46,837 nt of DNA from assembly GCA_902574685.1 (NCBI GenBank), contig CACGOO010000008.1:1-46837 (forward strand). Direction: 5' to 3'. The translations under genes and the position numbers were made by a program. The DNA comes from an uncultured Pelagibacteraceae bacterium. Lineage in GTDB: Bacteria; Pseudomonadota; Alphaproteobacteria; Pelagibacterales; Pelagibacteraceae. This document shows, one piece after another, positions 24,491 through 32,856 of the stretch. How positions within the stretch are numbered: position 1 is the stretch's first letter; every line of letters begins with the position of its first letter. The notes under the pieces were generated by a model, which searched no databases, was not told where the DNA came from, and saw only the letters and a program-made list of their open reading frames with translations.

Positions 24491-25663
24491 ATGTCCTTTT
24501 CAAAAGAAGAATACAAACAAAGACTATTAAAAGTTCAATCTTTGATGAGAGAGAAAAAAATTGATTTAATCATTTCTCACGACACAAATAATATGAATTA
24601 TCTTACAGGCTACGATGCTTGGTCTTTTTATTATGCACAATGTGTATTAGTGCACGTTGATTCAAAAGAGCCAATTTGCTTTGTTAGAGATCAGGATGCA
24701 GGTGGGGCGTACATAAAGACCTATTTAAATAAAGACAATATTATTGTTTATGATGAGAGTTATATTCATACTTGGCCAAAACATCCCTATGATTACTTGA
24801 CCAAAGTAATTAAAGAAAAAAAATGGGATAAACTGTCTATTGGAGTTGAAATGGATGCTCATTATTTTACAGCTTTTTGTTATGAAAAGATTAAACAGGG
24901 GTTACCAAATGCAAACATTATCGATTCTGATCGACTAGTTAATTGGGCTAGATTAATTAAATCTAATGCAGAGATAAATTATATGAAGTCTGCTGCTTTA
25001 ATTTCTCAAAAAGGAATGCAAACTGCAATGGAAGTAATTAAACCTGGTACAAGACAATGCGATGCTGTTGGAGAAATTCAAAAGTCTTTATTTTATGGTA
25101 CAGAAGAATTTGGAGGTGAATATTCTAGTATCGCAACGCTTCTTCCAACTGGAAAAGGTACATCTGCTTCACATTTAACAGCAACCCAAGATAAATTTAT
25201 TGAAGGTGAAGCAACCATAATTGAACTTTCAGGTGTTTATAAAAGATATCACGCACCTATGGCTCGAACAATTTTATTAGGTAAACCTGATCAATTAAAA
25301 ATAGATACAATGAATAAAACTATAGAAGCTTTACAAGCTGGAATTAATGCTACAAAACCCGGAAACACAGCAAATGATGTTGCCCAAGCCTTTTGGAAAA
25401 TTTTAGATAAATATGGTATCGAGAAGAAATCAAGAACGGGTTACTCAATAGGTATTGGATATCCACCAGATTGGGGAGAGCATACTTTAAATATTTATAA
25501 AGGCGATATGACAGTACTTGAACCAAATGTTTGTTTTCATATGATTGCAGTAATGCAGTTTGGTGATTGGGGAGTAGAAGCATCTGAAGCAATCCGAGTT
25601 ACCGACAAAGGTTGTGAATTATTCTGTAAATTTCCAAAAGAGCTACATATTAAGAACTATTAG
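24491..25663 (+). CDS. doeA: Ectoine hydrolase-like M24 protein (DoeA/EutD)
   Basis: 390 residues: an N-terminal creatinase-type domain (about 1-150) and a pita-bread domain (about 160-390). From memory it follows DoeA closely: YLTGYDAWSFYYAQC, IGVEMDAHYFTA, NWARLIKSNAEINYM, LLPTGKGTSASHLT, KSRTGYSIGIGYPPDWGEHT. The M24 metal ligands are gone: the usual Asp pair is replaced in IELSGVYKRYHAPMARTI, as in the metal-free ectoine hydrolases and creatinase. The reaction would open ectoine to N-acetyl-diaminobutyrate. No doeB deacetylase is in the window, so the pathway would have to finish elsewhere or the substrate is an ectoine analogue. It is followed by potA after 38 bases. Confidence 0.84.
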   Translation: MSFSKEEYKQRLLKVQSLMREKKIDLIISHDTNNMNYLTGYDAWSFYYAQCVLVHVDSKEPICFVRDQDAGGAYIKTYLNKDNIIVYDESYIHTWPKHPYDYLTKVIKEKKWDKLSIGVEMDAHYFTAFCYEKIKQGLPNANIIDSDRLVNWARLIKSNAEINYMKSAALISQKGMQTAMEVIKPGTRQCDAVGEIQKSLFYGTEEFGGEYSSIATLLPTGKGTSASHLTATQDKFIEGEATIIELSGVYKRYHAPMARTILLGKPDQLKIDTMNKTIEALQAGINATKPGNTANDVAQAFWKILDKYGIEKKSRTGYSIGIGYPPDWGEHTLNIYKGDMTVLEPNVCFHMIAVMQFGDWGVEASEAIRVTDKGCELFCKFPKELHIKNY

Positions 25664-25701
25664 CTATTGATAATTAACTTCTTAAATGTTTTAAACACTA
25701 G

Positions 25702-26787
25702 ATGTCTAAAAATACAGAATTCGTTAAGTTCGATAAAGTTGACAAAAGTTACGATGGTAAAGTTTTAGTAGTAAAAGATTTAAATCTTAATATCTCAGAG
25801 GGCGAGTTCATTACTATGCTTGGTCCATCTGGTTCAGGAAAAACAACTTGTCTGATGATGTTGGCTGGATTTGAAACACCAACCAATGGTGAAATCTATT
25901 TAGATTCTAATCCTATTTCAAATATTCCACCGCACAAAAGAGGAATTGGAATGGTTTTTCAAAATTATGCATTGTTTCCTCATATGACAGTTTATGAAAA
26001 TTTAGCATTTCCTTTAAGAGTTAGAAAAGTTCAAAAAGATGAGATTGATAAAAAAGTAGATAAAGCTTTATCAATGGTTTCTTTATCAGGATTTGAAAGT
26101 AGAATGCCAGCGCAATTATCTGGTGGTCAGCAACAAAGGGTAGCTGTTGCAAGAGCTTTAGTATTTGATCCAGCAGTAGTTCTAATGGATGAACCTCTTG
26201 GAGCTTTAGATAAAAACTTAAGAGAAAGCATGCAATACGAAATTAAACATATTCATGAAAATATTGGTGTTACTGTAGTTTACGTTACACACGATCAAGG
26301 AGAAGCATTAACAATGTCAAATAGGATCGCAGTTTTTAATGATGGTAAAGTTCAACAATTATCAAGTCCTGATAAATTGTACGAAGAACCAGTTAATTCT
26401 TTCGTTGCAGAGTTTATAGGTGAAAATAATACATTTGGAGGAGAAGTAACTGACATTTCAAAAGATGTTTGTAAAGTTAAACTACAAAATGGAGAAATTT
26501 TAGCTAATCCAGTTTCAGTAACTTCCAAAGGTGATAAAACAACAGTTTCAATAAGACCTGAGAGGGCATTGATAAATCCAAAAGATAAAATGGATAATAA
26601 TCAAACGGGAAAAATCGAAGAAGTTATTTACCATGGTGATCACACTAGAGTAAGATTAGATCTTTTAGGTAATAAAGAATTTATTTTAAAAGTTCCAAAT
26701 AGCTCAAACGAGTTAGATTTAAAATTAGGTAATGAGATTAAAGTAGGATGGAACAGTCAAGACGCAAGAGCTCTAGATCCTAAATAA
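25702..26787 (+). CDS. potA: PotA-like ABC transporter ATPase
   Basis: 361 residues. Walker A GPSGSGKTT (41-49), Q-loop MVFQNYALFPHMTVYENL, signature LSGGQQQRVAVARAL, Walker B VVLMDEPLGALD, switch His in VTHDQGEAL, then a C-terminal TOBE domain (about 280-361; VSIRPERALI, YHGDHTRVRLD). This is the spermidine/putrescine class. It is the first transporter gene after the EutA-DoeA pair on the same strand, with a 115-base gap to potD that carries its own strong ribosome site and probably a promoter. Confidence 0.92.
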   Translation: MSKNTEFVKFDKVDKSYDGKVLVVKDLNLNISEGEFITMLGPSGSGKTTCLMMLAGFETPTNGEIYLDSNPISNIPPHKRGIGMVFQNYALFPHMTVYENLAFPLRVRKVQKDEIDKKVDKALSMVSLSGFESRMPAQLSGGQQQRVAVARALVFDPAVVLMDEPLGALDKNLRESMQYEIKHIHENIGVTVVYVTHDQGEALTMSNRIAVFNDGKVQQLSSPDKLYEEPVNSFVAEFIGENNTFGGEVTDISKDVCKVKLQNGEILANPVSVTSKGDKTTVSIRPERALINPKDKMDNNQTGKIEEVIYHGDHTRVRLDLLGNKEFILKVPNSSNELDLKLGNEIKVGWNSQDARALDPK

Positions 26788-26879
26788 TTTCTTAAATATC
26801 CCAGTATTCCTATAACAAAATGGCCTGTTGACTCTGAATATCGTTTTTGTTGTACTTCGCTTATATAAATTAATTTATA

Positions 26880-26899
26880 TTAAACGTTTAAACGGAGGA
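26880..26899 (+). promoter_or_regulatory. Palindrome and strong ribosome site before potD
   Basis: The 12-base palindrome TTAAACGTTTAA (26880-26891) is followed at once by a GGAGGA Shine-Dalgarno (26894-26899), the best in the window, 3-4 bases before the potD ATG. The palindrome could be an operator or partly mask the ribosome site; it lies in the 115-base potA-potD gap. I found no convincing -35/-10 pair there. Confidence 0.4.
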
Positions 26900-26902
26900 T
26901 AA

Positions 26903-28018
26903 ATGAAAAAATTAAGTAAATTATTACTTGCTCTTTCTTTTGCTCTTTCAATAACTTCATCTGCATTTGCTGTTACAGTAGCATCTTGGGGTGGAGCTTA
27001 TACAGAGTCTCAAAAGCTAGGGTATGGTGATCCAACTGCAAAAGCTCTTGGTGTTGATATCAACTGGGTAGACTATTCAGGTGGATTATCTGAGATTAAA
27101 GCTCAAAAAGAAGCAGGTGCAATTACTTGGGATATTATCGATGTATTCGCATTTGATACTATCAACGGATGTGACGAAGGAATTTTTGTCGAATTCGATT
27201 TTGACAAAGACTTCCCTGCAGCTCCAGATGGAACTCCTGCAAGTGAAGATTTCTTTGCTCCAATGCCGAGTAAATGTGCTGTAGGAAACATTTTATATTC
27301 TTGGAACTATGCTTACAACGTAAACAATGTTGACGGCACACCATCGACTATAAAAGATTTCTTTAACACTAAAAAATTTCCAGGAAAAAGAGCTATTTAC
27401 AAATCTGCTCTAACAAACCTAGAAATAGCATTAGCTGGTGACGGTGTTTATATGGGTAAAGGTGGATCAGAGATCTACAAATTACTAGAAACTGAAGCTG
27501 GTGTTAATAGAGCTATGAATAAAATTAAAGAACTTTGTACAGATCCAAATGGTGGATGTGTATTCTGGTCTGCAGGTGCTCAACCACCAGAATTATTAGT
27601 ATCTGGTGAAGTTGTTATGGCAACTGGTTGGAATGGAAGATTTTTTAATGCTGAAATCGGTGAAGGTGCTCCAATTAAACAAGTATGGGATGGACAAGGT
27701 CTTGACTATGAATATTTCGCACTTGTTAAAGGTGGACCAGATGAAGCAAATGCTAAAAAAGCTTTAGCAATGATGACTAACACTGAAATGTTAGCTGGAA
27801 GTGCTAAATATATTGCATATGCTCCATACAGATTATCATCTTTAGAAATTATCAAAGCAAATGAGCCTTGGTACAAAGATGGTAAAACTGAAATGATGCC
27901 ACAAATGCCAACTGCTCCTTCAAACACTAAAAAATACTTTTTAGTTGATCCATTTTTCTGGGCTGATAACGGTACAGAACTTGGTGAGAAGTGGGAAGCT
28001 ATGAAAGCTGGTCTATAA
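26903..28018 (+). CDS. potD: PotD-like periplasmic binding protein
   Basis: 371 residues with a signal peptide (MKKLSKLLLALSFALSITSS, cleavage after AFA at about residue 23). The mature N-terminus VTVASWGGAYTESQ is the hallmark of the PotD/PotF-type receptors, followed by WDIIDVFAFDTINGCDEG, a PGKRAIYKSALTNLEIAL hinge, and CVFWSAGAQPPELLVSGEV. The ligand could be a polyamine, or given the linked DoeA/EutA genes an ectoine-like or other small cationic/zwitterionic compound. Codon choice looks more G+C-rich than in the neighbours, as expected for an abundant binding protein. A terminator follows 36 bases after the stop. Confidence 0.92.
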   Translation: MKKLSKLLLALSFALSITSSAFAVTVASWGGAYTESQKLGYGDPTAKALGVDINWVDYSGGLSEIKAQKEAGAITWDIIDVFAFDTINGCDEGIFVEFDFDKDFPAAPDGTPASEDFFAPMPSKCAVGNILYSWNYAYNVNNVDGTPSTIKDFFNTKKFPGKRAIYKSALTNLEIALAGDGVYMGKGGSEIYKLLETEAGVNRAMNKIKELCTDPNGGCVFWSAGAQPPELLVSGEVVMATGWNGRFFNAEIGEGAPIKQVWDGQGLDYEYFALVKGGPDEANAKKALAMMTNTEMLAGSAKYIAYAPYRLSSLEIIKANEPWYKDGKTEMMPQMPTAPSNTKKYFLVDPFFWADNGTELGEKWEAMKAGL

Positions 28019-28053
28019 AAGAGTATAAAAGACTAGAATAATATAATATATAT

Positions 28054-28085
28054 AGGGCGGCTTTTTTAAGTCGCCCTTTTTATTT
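28054..28085 (+). terminator. Intra-operon Rho-independent terminator between potD and potB
   Basis: A 10-base stem with one G-T wobble (AGGGCGGCTT against AAGTCGCCCT, 28054-28077), TTTT loop, then TTTTATTT. It lies between potD and potB, whose ATG follows at 28086, so the T-tract runs into the translation start. Partial read-through would give more PotD than permease. Confidence 0.9.
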
Positions 28086-29348
28086 ATGAGCAGCGAAACA
28101 AAACAAATACTTACAACTGACGGAATTCCTTTAGAGATAAGTTTAAAAAAAGCTGAAAGAAAAAACAAAATTAAAGCATTTTTACTTGTTGCGCCATTAT
28201 TACTTTTTTTGATTATTACTTATATTTTTCCAATAGGAGAAATGTTTACAAGAAGTATTGATGATAAAATGATTACAAACATGCTTCCAAAAACATTTAA
28301 GTCTATGGAGACATGGGATGGTAAAGAACTTCCATCTGAAGAAGTATTTGCTTCATTTTTATCTGATTTTAAAATTCTTGTAGAAAAAAAAGAACATGGA
28401 AAACTAGCTCAAAGACTTAATAAAGAAAAAAATGGGTTCAACACCATCACAAAAAAATTATTCAGACAGGTAAAAAGAAATAAAATTGACGAGACACAAA
28501 GTATTAAAGAACAAATAATGAAAGTTCATAAGAGATGGAGAAATGTAGAATATTGGCAAGCTATTAAAAGGACCGCACCTCCTTACACTTCAGCTAAATA
28601 TTTAAAAGCTATGGATATGTATTTGAATGAAGATAACAAAATTACTCAAGTTAGTGAAGATAGAAGAATACATAGAATTTTATGGTTGAGAACTGTAGAG
28701 GTTGCTTTCTTTGTTACTGTATTCTGTTTCTTAATGGGTTACCCAATAGCCCATTTACTAGCAACACTTCCAATGAAGTATAGTAATTTATTAATGATTT
28801 GTGTTCTTCTTCCGTTTTGGACGTCTTTATTAGTTAGAACAGCTAGCTGGATGATTTTGCTTCAACAGCAAGGAGTAGTTAATGATTTCTTTGTATTGAT
28901 TGGCCTTGTGTCAGACGATAATAGGCCAGAAATGATGTACAACAAAGTCGGAACTTATGTTGCTATGACACAAATTCTATTACCATTTATGGTTTTACCA
29001 CTTTACAGTGTGATGAAAACTATCTCGCCAAGTTTAATGAGAGCAGGTAAATCTCTTGGCGGAACACCTTTTGTGGCTTTTTGGAAAGTATATTTTCCAT
29101 TAACCATACCAGGTATTGGGGCAGGGTGTCTTTTAGTTTTTATTTTAGCAATTGGATACTACATCACACCCGCTTTAGTTGGGGGAGCATCAGGAACCTT
29201 AATTAGTAACCAAATTGCATATCATATGAAAACTACTTTAGATTGGAGTTTTGCTTCAGCGATGGGGCTTATGTTGCTTGGAGGAGTTTTGGTTATCTAT
29301 TGGCTTTATAATAAATTAGTTGGAGTTGATAATATTAAGTTAGGTTAG
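28086..29348 (+). CDS. potB: PotB-like ABC permease with large periplasmic insertion
   Basis: 420 residues, over 100 longer than enteric PotB. The first helix (about 31-53) is followed by a charged segment of about 140 residues (57-195; rich in Lys, Glu and Arg) before the second helix (about 203-222) and the rest of a six-helix BPD permease. The coupling-helix motif is MRAGKSLGGTPFVAFWKVYFPLTIPG. The insertion should face the periplasm, next to the binding protein. Similar long PotB relatives exist in other alphaproteobacteria as far as I recall, so this is a family variant rather than a damaged gene. potC follows 1 base later. Confidence 0.9.
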   Translation: MSSETKQILTTDGIPLEISLKKAERKNKIKAFLLVAPLLLFLIITYIFPIGEMFTRSIDDKMITNMLPKTFKSMETWDGKELPSEEVFASFLSDFKILVEKKEHGKLAQRLNKEKNGFNTITKKLFRQVKRNKIDETQSIKEQIMKVHKRWRNVEYWQAIKRTAPPYTSAKYLKAMDMYLNEDNKITQVSEDRRIHRILWLRTVEVAFFVTVFCFLMGYPIAHLLATLPMKYSNLLMICVLLPFWTSLLVRTASWMILLQQQGVVNDFFVLIGLVSDDNRPEMMYNKVGTYVAMTQILLPFMVLPLYSVMKTISPSLMRAGKSLGGTPFVAFWKVYFPLTIPGIGAGCLLVFILAIGYYITPALVGGASGTLISNQIAYHMKTTLDWSFASAMGLMLLGGVLVIYWLYNKLVGVDNIKLG

Positions 29349-29349
29349 T

Positions 29350-30204
29350 ATGGCATTACCAAAGTATACAGAAACTAGATATAGAATTTGGCACTACTTT
29401 TACATTGCCATATGTACTTTTGTTTTTATTTTTTTAATAGCACCTTTGTTTGTAATATTTCCATTATCATTTAATGCAGAAGAGTTTCTTGTTTTTTCAG
29501 AAGGAATGAAGAATTTAGACCCAGATGCTTTTTCATTAAGATGGTACAAAGATATGGTTTACGGTACAAAGAACCCATGGGGTCTTGCTGCAAAGAATAG
29601 TTTTATTATTGCTATATTTGCAACTTTAGGGTCAGTAATTTTAGGAACGGTTGCTGCATTAGGATTAAGCAGTAGACACATGCCTTTTAAAGGAATAATA
29701 ATGGCAACCTTGATTTCACCAATGATAGTTCCACTTATTATATCAGGTGTTGCAATATTCTTTTTTATGGCAAAAGCAGGTTTAGCGGCAACTCATACAG
29801 GAATAGTTTTAGCTCATATAATTTTGGGAACACCTTTTGTTGTAATTACTGTTACCGCAACATTATCAGGTTTCGATCATAGTGTAACAAGAGCGGCAGC
29901 TAGTTTAGGTAGTAACCCAGTAAATACATTTATGAAAGTAACACTTCCGTTGATTTTACCTGGAGTAATATCAGGAGGTTTGTTTGCTTTTGTAACTTCT
30001 TTTGATGAAGTTGTAGTCGTTTTATTTTTAGCTGGTCTTGAAAATACAACTATTCCAATTCAAATGTGGACAGGTTTAAGAGAACAATTAAGTCCTACAA
30101 TTCTAGCAGTTGCTACATGTTTAATCGTTTTATCGACCTTAATATTGATAAGTGCTGAATTATTAAGAAGAAGATCAGAACGTTTAAGAGGAATTAATAG
30201 ATAA
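29350..30204 (+). CDS. potC: PotC-like ABC permease
   Basis: 284 residues, six helices. N-terminal helix about 15-38, then a periplasmic loop with AFSLRWYKDMVYG (the FSLxWY motif common in PotC), and the coupling-helix motif TRAAASLGSNPVNTFMKVTLPLILPGV near residues 180-206. It pairs with PotB to form the membrane channel of the PotABCD importer. It starts 1 base after potB, and its stop codon directly abuts that of the convergent thiolase gene with no spacer. Confidence 0.92.
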   Translation: MALPKYTETRYRIWHYFYIAICTFVFIFLIAPLFVIFPLSFNAEEFLVFSEGMKNLDPDAFSLRWYKDMVYGTKNPWGLAAKNSFIIAIFATLGSVILGTVAALGLSSRHMPFKGIIMATLISPMIVPLIISGVAIFFFMAKAGLAATHTGIVLAHIILGTPFVVITVTATLSGFDHSVTRAAASLGSNPVNTFMKVTLPLILPGVISGGLFAFVTSFDEVVVVLFLAGLENTTIPIQMWTGLREQLSPTILAVATCLIVLSTLILISAELLRRRSERLRGINR

Positions 30205-31329
30205 TTAATTTACCGACTCGATTACAGTCGCAATACCCATACCTAAACCAATACATTGAGTAGATAAAGCGTATTTCTTATTTTCACGTCTTAGCAAATC
30301 AGCAGCTTTGCCAGTAATTCTAGCTCCTGTTGCTCCAAGAGGATGTCCAAGAGCTAACGCTCCACCATCCAAATTAACTTTCTTTTGATCGATACCAAGA
30401 TCTTTTAAGCATGCTATTGATTGAGAAGCAAAAGCTTCATTAATTTCTACAATATCGATATCATTAATTGATAAATTTGCTCTCTCTAATGCTTTTTTAG
30501 TTGCCCCTATAGGCCCAAGTCCCATTACATCAGGCTCACAACCTTTTACTCCAGTTGCAACAATTCTACCCAAGATTTCTAATCCATTTTCTTTTGCATA
30601 ACTTTCTTCACATATCAATGTTGCTGCTGCTCCATCGGTAAGAGGGGAGGATGTTGCTGCTGTAACAGTTCCTTCTTGATCAAATGCAAGTTTTAAACCA
30701 TCCAAAGTTTCTTGATTACTTTTTGGTCGTATGTTTCCATCTTTTGTGCAGCCAGCAATTTCAACTATTTCATTTTTAAATTTACCATTAACTTCAGCTT
30801 CATTAGCTTTTTGATGACTTTGAATTGCAAACTCTTGTTGTTCAGTTCTTGAAATTTTATATCTCTTCGCAACATTTTCAGCAGTTATTCCCATTGAAAA
30901 ATAAACATTTGGATTTTCTTTATCTGTGTAAGGATAAGGTATTGGTTCAAAGCCAGTTGTAACTCTAGTCATACTTTCAACACCTCCACATACGAAAACT
31001 TTTCCTGCGCCCATTGCTATTTTACCCGCTGCAACATGAATAGCTTCCATAGATGAGCCACACCATCTATCAACTGTCATTCCAGATGTATGTATTTCCA
31101 TTCCAGATAAAAATGTTGTGAGTTTCCCAATATTAAAACTCTGCTCTCCAACCTGGAAAGCACACCCAACAACAATATCTTCTATATCAGCAGAATTTAC
31201 TTTAGTTTTAGATACAAGATTTTTAACAACTTCTGCAAACATATTTACAGGCTTAACATCAATCAATTCACCTTTTCTTGCCATAGTAAAAGGTGATCTT
31301 GAATATCCTGCTATTACTGCTCTTTTCAT
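30205..31329 (-). CDS. Thiolase (acetyl-CoA acyltransferase family)
   Basis: 374 residues, slightly shorter than the usual 390. The acyl-accepting Cys90 lies in TVDRWCGSSMEAIH, the catalytic His329 in LALGHPLGATGARI, and Cys359 in TQCIGLGMG, where the usual GGGMG is changed to GLGMG; NEAFASQ is also present. It resembles the degradative FadA/FadI type (SSPLTDGAAA). It would cleave a beta-ketoacyl-CoA, or with acetoacetate activation handle the acetoacetate made by CdhC. It is the last gene of a seven-gene minus-strand operon, 23 bases after the DmdA-family gene, and pairs functionally with the FadN-like gene at 43299. Confidence 0.9.
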   Translation of the reverse strand: MKRAVIAGYSRSPFTMARKGELIDVKPVNMFAEVVKNLVSKTKVNSADIEDIVVGCAFQVGEQSFNIGKLTTFLSGMEIHTSGMTVDRWCGSSMEAIHVAAGKIAMGAGKVFVCGGVESMTRVTTGFEPIPYPYTDKENPNVYFSMGITAENVAKRYKISRTEQQEFAIQSHQKANEAEVNGKFKNEIVEIAGCTKDGNIRPKSNQETLDGLKLAFDQEGTVTAATSSPLTDGAAATLICEESYAKENGLEILGRIVATGVKGCEPDVMGLGPIGATKKALERANLSINDIDIVEINEAFASQSIACLKDLGIDQKKVNLDGGALALGHPLGATGARITGKAADLLRRENKKYALSTQCIGLGMGIATVIESVN

Positions 31330-31352
31330 ATAAGTCTTATACCCACTAATTA

Positions 31353-32516
31353 TTATTTTGAAAATGGTAAAGAGGACACAATTCCTTTTCTTAATTTATT
31401 ATCTGGAGTGTGCACTAAAACTTCTGACCCTATTTTACTAAATTCATTTAAAATCATGGATAAACCAATATTTTTTTTGAATTTTGGAGAATAAATCCCT
31501 GAGGTAATTTTACCAATTAATTTCTTATTTCTTGAATATAGTGGAAAAGGAATTGAACATGGAGGACAATCTACACCATCAAATAATACTCCTTTTAATT
31601 TTTGTTTTACACCTTGTTTCTTAATTTTCTCTAAAGCATTTTTTCCAATGAAATCATGATCGCTTTCGCTATTACAGTATTTTTCTAAGTTACATTCAAT
31701 TGGATTATTTTCTTTTGTAAAATCATTTCCATAAGACATTAATCCCGCTTCTATTCTGTCAATTAAATTTGGGCATCCTGGAGCAATATTAAATTCTTTT
31801 CCCGCTTTCCATATTATATCCCAAATTTTTTCTCCCATTTCATTTTTGTCGAAGTAATCTTCAAAGCATTTAAAATAAATCTCAAATCCATCTTGTTTGC
31901 TATATCCTGATCTTGCAATAACTTGTTTGGTTCCTAAAAAATCAAAGATCCTAAAATTAAAAAATTTTAATTTTCTAATATCTTCACCAAATATTGATGC
32001 CATTAGATCTTCAGACTTTGGACCTTGTACTGCAAGAGGATATACATCTGGTTCTGTTATGTTTACATTCAAATTTAAACCAACCGCAATACCTTTTGCC
32101 CAAAGCAATACATCTGAGTCTGCTATAGAAATCCAAAACATATCATCATCTAACTTTAACAACACTGGATCATTTATCATTCCGGCATTTTCATCAATCA
32201 TAGGAATATAAAAACATTTTCCAGTCTCCATATTTTTTAATGATCTTGGTGTCATTTTTTGTACTAATAAACTAGCGTCTGGACCTGATATCTGAACTTG
32301 TCTTTGACAAGACACATCCCATAATTGAACATGTTCATTTAAATGCCAATAATCATCCTCAACAGATTTCTGAAATCTTTTTGGTAAGAGCATATGATTT
32401 ACAACAGTAAAATCAGTTACACCACATTCTTCAACTCTCTTGTTGTAAGGAGTTCTTCTTATTCTCCTAGACATATTTAGTTTTGTGCTAATTTTGCTTT
32501 GTATCAACGAAGCCAT
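31353..32516 (-). CDS. DmdA/GcvT-family THF-dependent methyltransferase (DMSP demethylase-like)
   Basis: 387 residues from ATG 32516; an internal ATG at 32474 (MSRRIRRTPYNKRVE) matches the normal DmdA N-terminus and could be the true start. GcvT fold with the DmdA-typical segments FTVVNHMLLPKRF, EHVQLWDVSCQRQVQISG, SLADSD-like ISIADSDVLLWAKG, VYPLAVQGPKSEDLM, IARSGYSKQDGFEIYF and PGCPNLIDRIEAGLMSYG. DmdA moves a methyl from DMSP to tetrahydrofolate. Close relatives act on other methylated substrates, so DMSP is a likely but unproven substrate. No dmdB or dmdC is in the window. It lies 3 bases after the HIUase-like gene. Confidence 0.85.
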   Translation of the reverse strand: MASLIQSKISTKLNMSRRIRRTPYNKRVEECGVTDFTVVNHMLLPKRFQKSVEDDYWHLNEHVQLWDVSCQRQVQISGPDASLLVQKMTPRSLKNMETGKCFYIPMIDENAGMINDPVLLKLDDDMFWISIADSDVLLWAKGIAVGLNLNVNITEPDVYPLAVQGPKSEDLMASIFGEDIRKLKFFNFRIFDFLGTKQVIARSGYSKQDGFEIYFKCFEDYFDKNEMGEKIWDIIWKAGKEFNIAPGCPNLIDRIEAGLMSYGNDFTKENNPIECNLEKYCNSESDHDFIGKNALEKIKKQGVKQKLKGVLFDGVDCPPCSIPFPLYSRNKKLIGKITSGIYSPKFKKNIGLSMILNEFSKIGSEVLVHTPDNKLRKGIVSSLPFSK

Positions 32517-32519
32517 ATA

Positions 32520-32855
32520 TTATTTTGACCACCAAACTGTAAAGCTGTTAGGAGAAATTATTATTGGCAAGTGATAATTTTTTTTATTATCAGTCATTTT
32601 AAATTTTATGACTACTTCACCCACAATTTTTTTCCTTTTAAAGTATCTTTTAATATCACAAATCATTTCATAATCGCATTTACAATCTTTTTTGCTAAGA
32701 TTGAATTGCTGATTAATCCTACCATTTCCATCGGTCTTTGTATTCAAAAAAAGCTTTTTTAATTTTGAGGATTGTATTTGATAAATCTTTACTTTGACAT
32801 TGCTTGCATGAGTTCCATCAGATCCATTCAATAAATGTGAGCTAAATTTTGCCAT
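32520..32855 (-). CDS. Transthyretin-like/HIUase-family protein lacking the C-terminal YRGS
   Basis: 111 residues with the 5-hydroxyisourate hydrolase fold. Three of the catalytic positions are kept: His7 (SSHLLNG), Arg46 (TDGNGR) and His95 (NYHLPIIISP). The C-terminal tetrapeptide YRGS of true HIUases is replaced by WWSK, so HIU hydrolysis is doubtful. No uricase, OHCU decarboxylase or allantoinase gene is in the window. A repurposed hydrolase for another cyclic substrate, or a binding protein, is more likely. It sits between the ThDP enzyme (1 base upstream) and a DmdA-family gene (3 bases downstream), so it is a member of the same pathway. Confidence 0.82.
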   Translation of the reverse strand: MAKFSSHLLNGSDGTHASNVKVKIYQIQSSKLKKLFLNTKTDGNGRINQQFNLSKKDCKCDYEMICDIKRYFKRKKIVGEVVIKFKMTDNKKNYHLPIIISPNSFTVWWSK

Positions 32856-32856
32856 T

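Noticed and set aside
32520..32855. Evidence for a uric acid degradation pathway
   Set aside because: The HIUase-like protein lacks YRGS, and no xanthine dehydrogenase, uricase, OHCU decarboxylase or allantoinase gene is in the window.
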